DNA from: JAZKHE01 sp040385525
GTDB taxonomy: Bacteria > Bacteroidota > Bacteroidia > UBA4408
Reading direction: 5' to 3'
Assembly (NCBI GenBank): GCA_040385525.1
Contig: JAZKHE010000002.1
Coordinates: forward strand, 744,001-808,000
DNA: 64,000 nucleotides
The position numbers and the translations under genes are program-made. How positions within the stretch are numbered: the stretch's first letter is position 1; each line of letters begins with the position of its first letter. The notes below the pieces were generated by a model. That model was not told the DNA's origin and did not search any database. It was given only the letters and a program-made list of their open reading frames with translations. Positions 63,575-64,000 of this stretch are shown here, piece by piece.

Positions 63575-63909
63575 TTTATTAAAATAAAATTTGGGTACAA
63601 TATACAAAAAAAAACAGTACTCTTGTTACATCGATTAATGCCTTATGGGCTTGTGATGTCTGTTATTGAAATGGACTTTCATGGTAATGTTGTTCTTAAT
63701 TCTATTTTATTCATTATTTCTTATCTCAATTATAACTAATTAAAAAAACTTAAATTTATTCAACAATACTTAGTTTCTTTGATTAGTTGTTCATTTTTTA
63801 AATTGGCTTATTTTAGTTTTCATTGTACGTTTGTATCAGTATAAAAAATTACTAGTGTGTATTTTAATTAAATGCCAAATTTAAAATTGAACTGTTTTTT
63901 ATTATCAAT
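63575..63909. other. intergenic region upstream of the methyltransferase gene
   Basis: About 335 AT-rich bases. It must hold the promoter of the RM cassette on the minus strand, but I found no exact TTG-N19-TAnnTTTG match. No gene was recognised. Confidence 0.4.
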
Positions 63910-64000
63910 TTACCTTTTCATCTCTACTCTATAAGATTGTAAAAACTTAATTACTTTATCAATATCTAAATCTTGTTGCTTAAACTCTCCAATATTTACA
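63910..64000 (-). CDS. C-terminal end of a gene entering from the right edge
   Basis: A frame open from the window edge ends at a TAA (63910-63912) and encodes about 29 residues, ending KVIKFLQSYRVEMKR. The lysine-rich helical end gives no family identification. It could be cassette-related, but the visible part is too short to say. Confidence 0.4.
   Translation of the reverse strand, partial: VNIGEFKQQDLDIDKVIKFLQSYRVEMKR

Overview
This 64 kb window is AT-rich chromosomal DNA from a member of the Bacteroidota, most likely a free-living, gliding-type lineage near the Flavobacteriales. The evidence is the type IX secretion (T9SS) cargo: a subtilase with a type A C-terminal sorting domain, proteins with the gliding-motility-associated (type B) C-terminal domain, and a 3721-residue SprB-repeat adhesin. 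Two regions (rpmH and tRNA-Gly) also carry exact Bacteroidota promoters (TTG, 19 bases, TAnnTTTG), and carB lacks the C-terminal regulatory domain, as is usual in this phylum. I computed no GC content or phylogeny.

Layout. 0-6.8 kb: NamZ/DUF1343 family protein, a TPR-SpoIIE sensor phosphatase, a secreted subtilase coupled to a lipoprotein, and asd. 6.8-15.8 kb: two very large secreted surface proteins, riboflavin synthase and a DoxX-like membrane protein. 15.8-20.6 kb: a 37-residue membrane ORF facing away from a three-gene SMC/condensin operon of MukBEF/MksBEF type in the order ATPase-kleisin-MukE, with no JetD/MksG nuclease nearby. 20.7-25.2 kb: a small secreted protein and two overlapping TPR/PD40 periplasmic proteins, the first ending in two SPOR-like domains. 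25.2-31 kb: DnaQ-like exonuclease, glycosyltransferase, a PIN-domain protein translationally coupled to an unknown 258-residue partner, and a MORN-like protein. The gaps between these genes carry a dispersed intergenic repeat family. 31-40.6 kb: housekeeping genes (mnmA, prfA, pyrF, an ABC exporter, a PagL-like deacylase, rpmH, NDH-2). 40.8-52 kb: the giant SprB-like adhesin with nested, nearly identical duplications. 52-60 kb: carB behind a striking nested palindrome, then a tight operon of TPR-SpoIIE phosphatase, PAP2 phosphatase, crcB, PafA-like phosphatase and DUF1801. 60.1-60.3 kb: tRNA-Gly(GCC) and tRNA-Leu(TAA). 60.6-64 kb: a decayed restriction-modification cassette with a C-terminally truncated cytosine methyltransferase, a DUF3883 nuclease-like protein, a short ORF, and a restriction enzyme gene whose start is cut off at a dispersed repeat element.

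How the parts relate. Much of the window serves the cell surface: T9SS cargo, an adhesin for gliding or attachment, peptidoglycan-associated PD40/SPOR proteins and lipid A modification. Two TPR-TM-SpoIIE phosphatases are likely signal transducers. The points most worth follow-up are the nuclease-less, reordered condensin operon, the repeat-associated decay of the RM cassette next to tRNA-Leu, the PIN/258-aa module, the adhesin's recent duplications and the carB leader palindrome.
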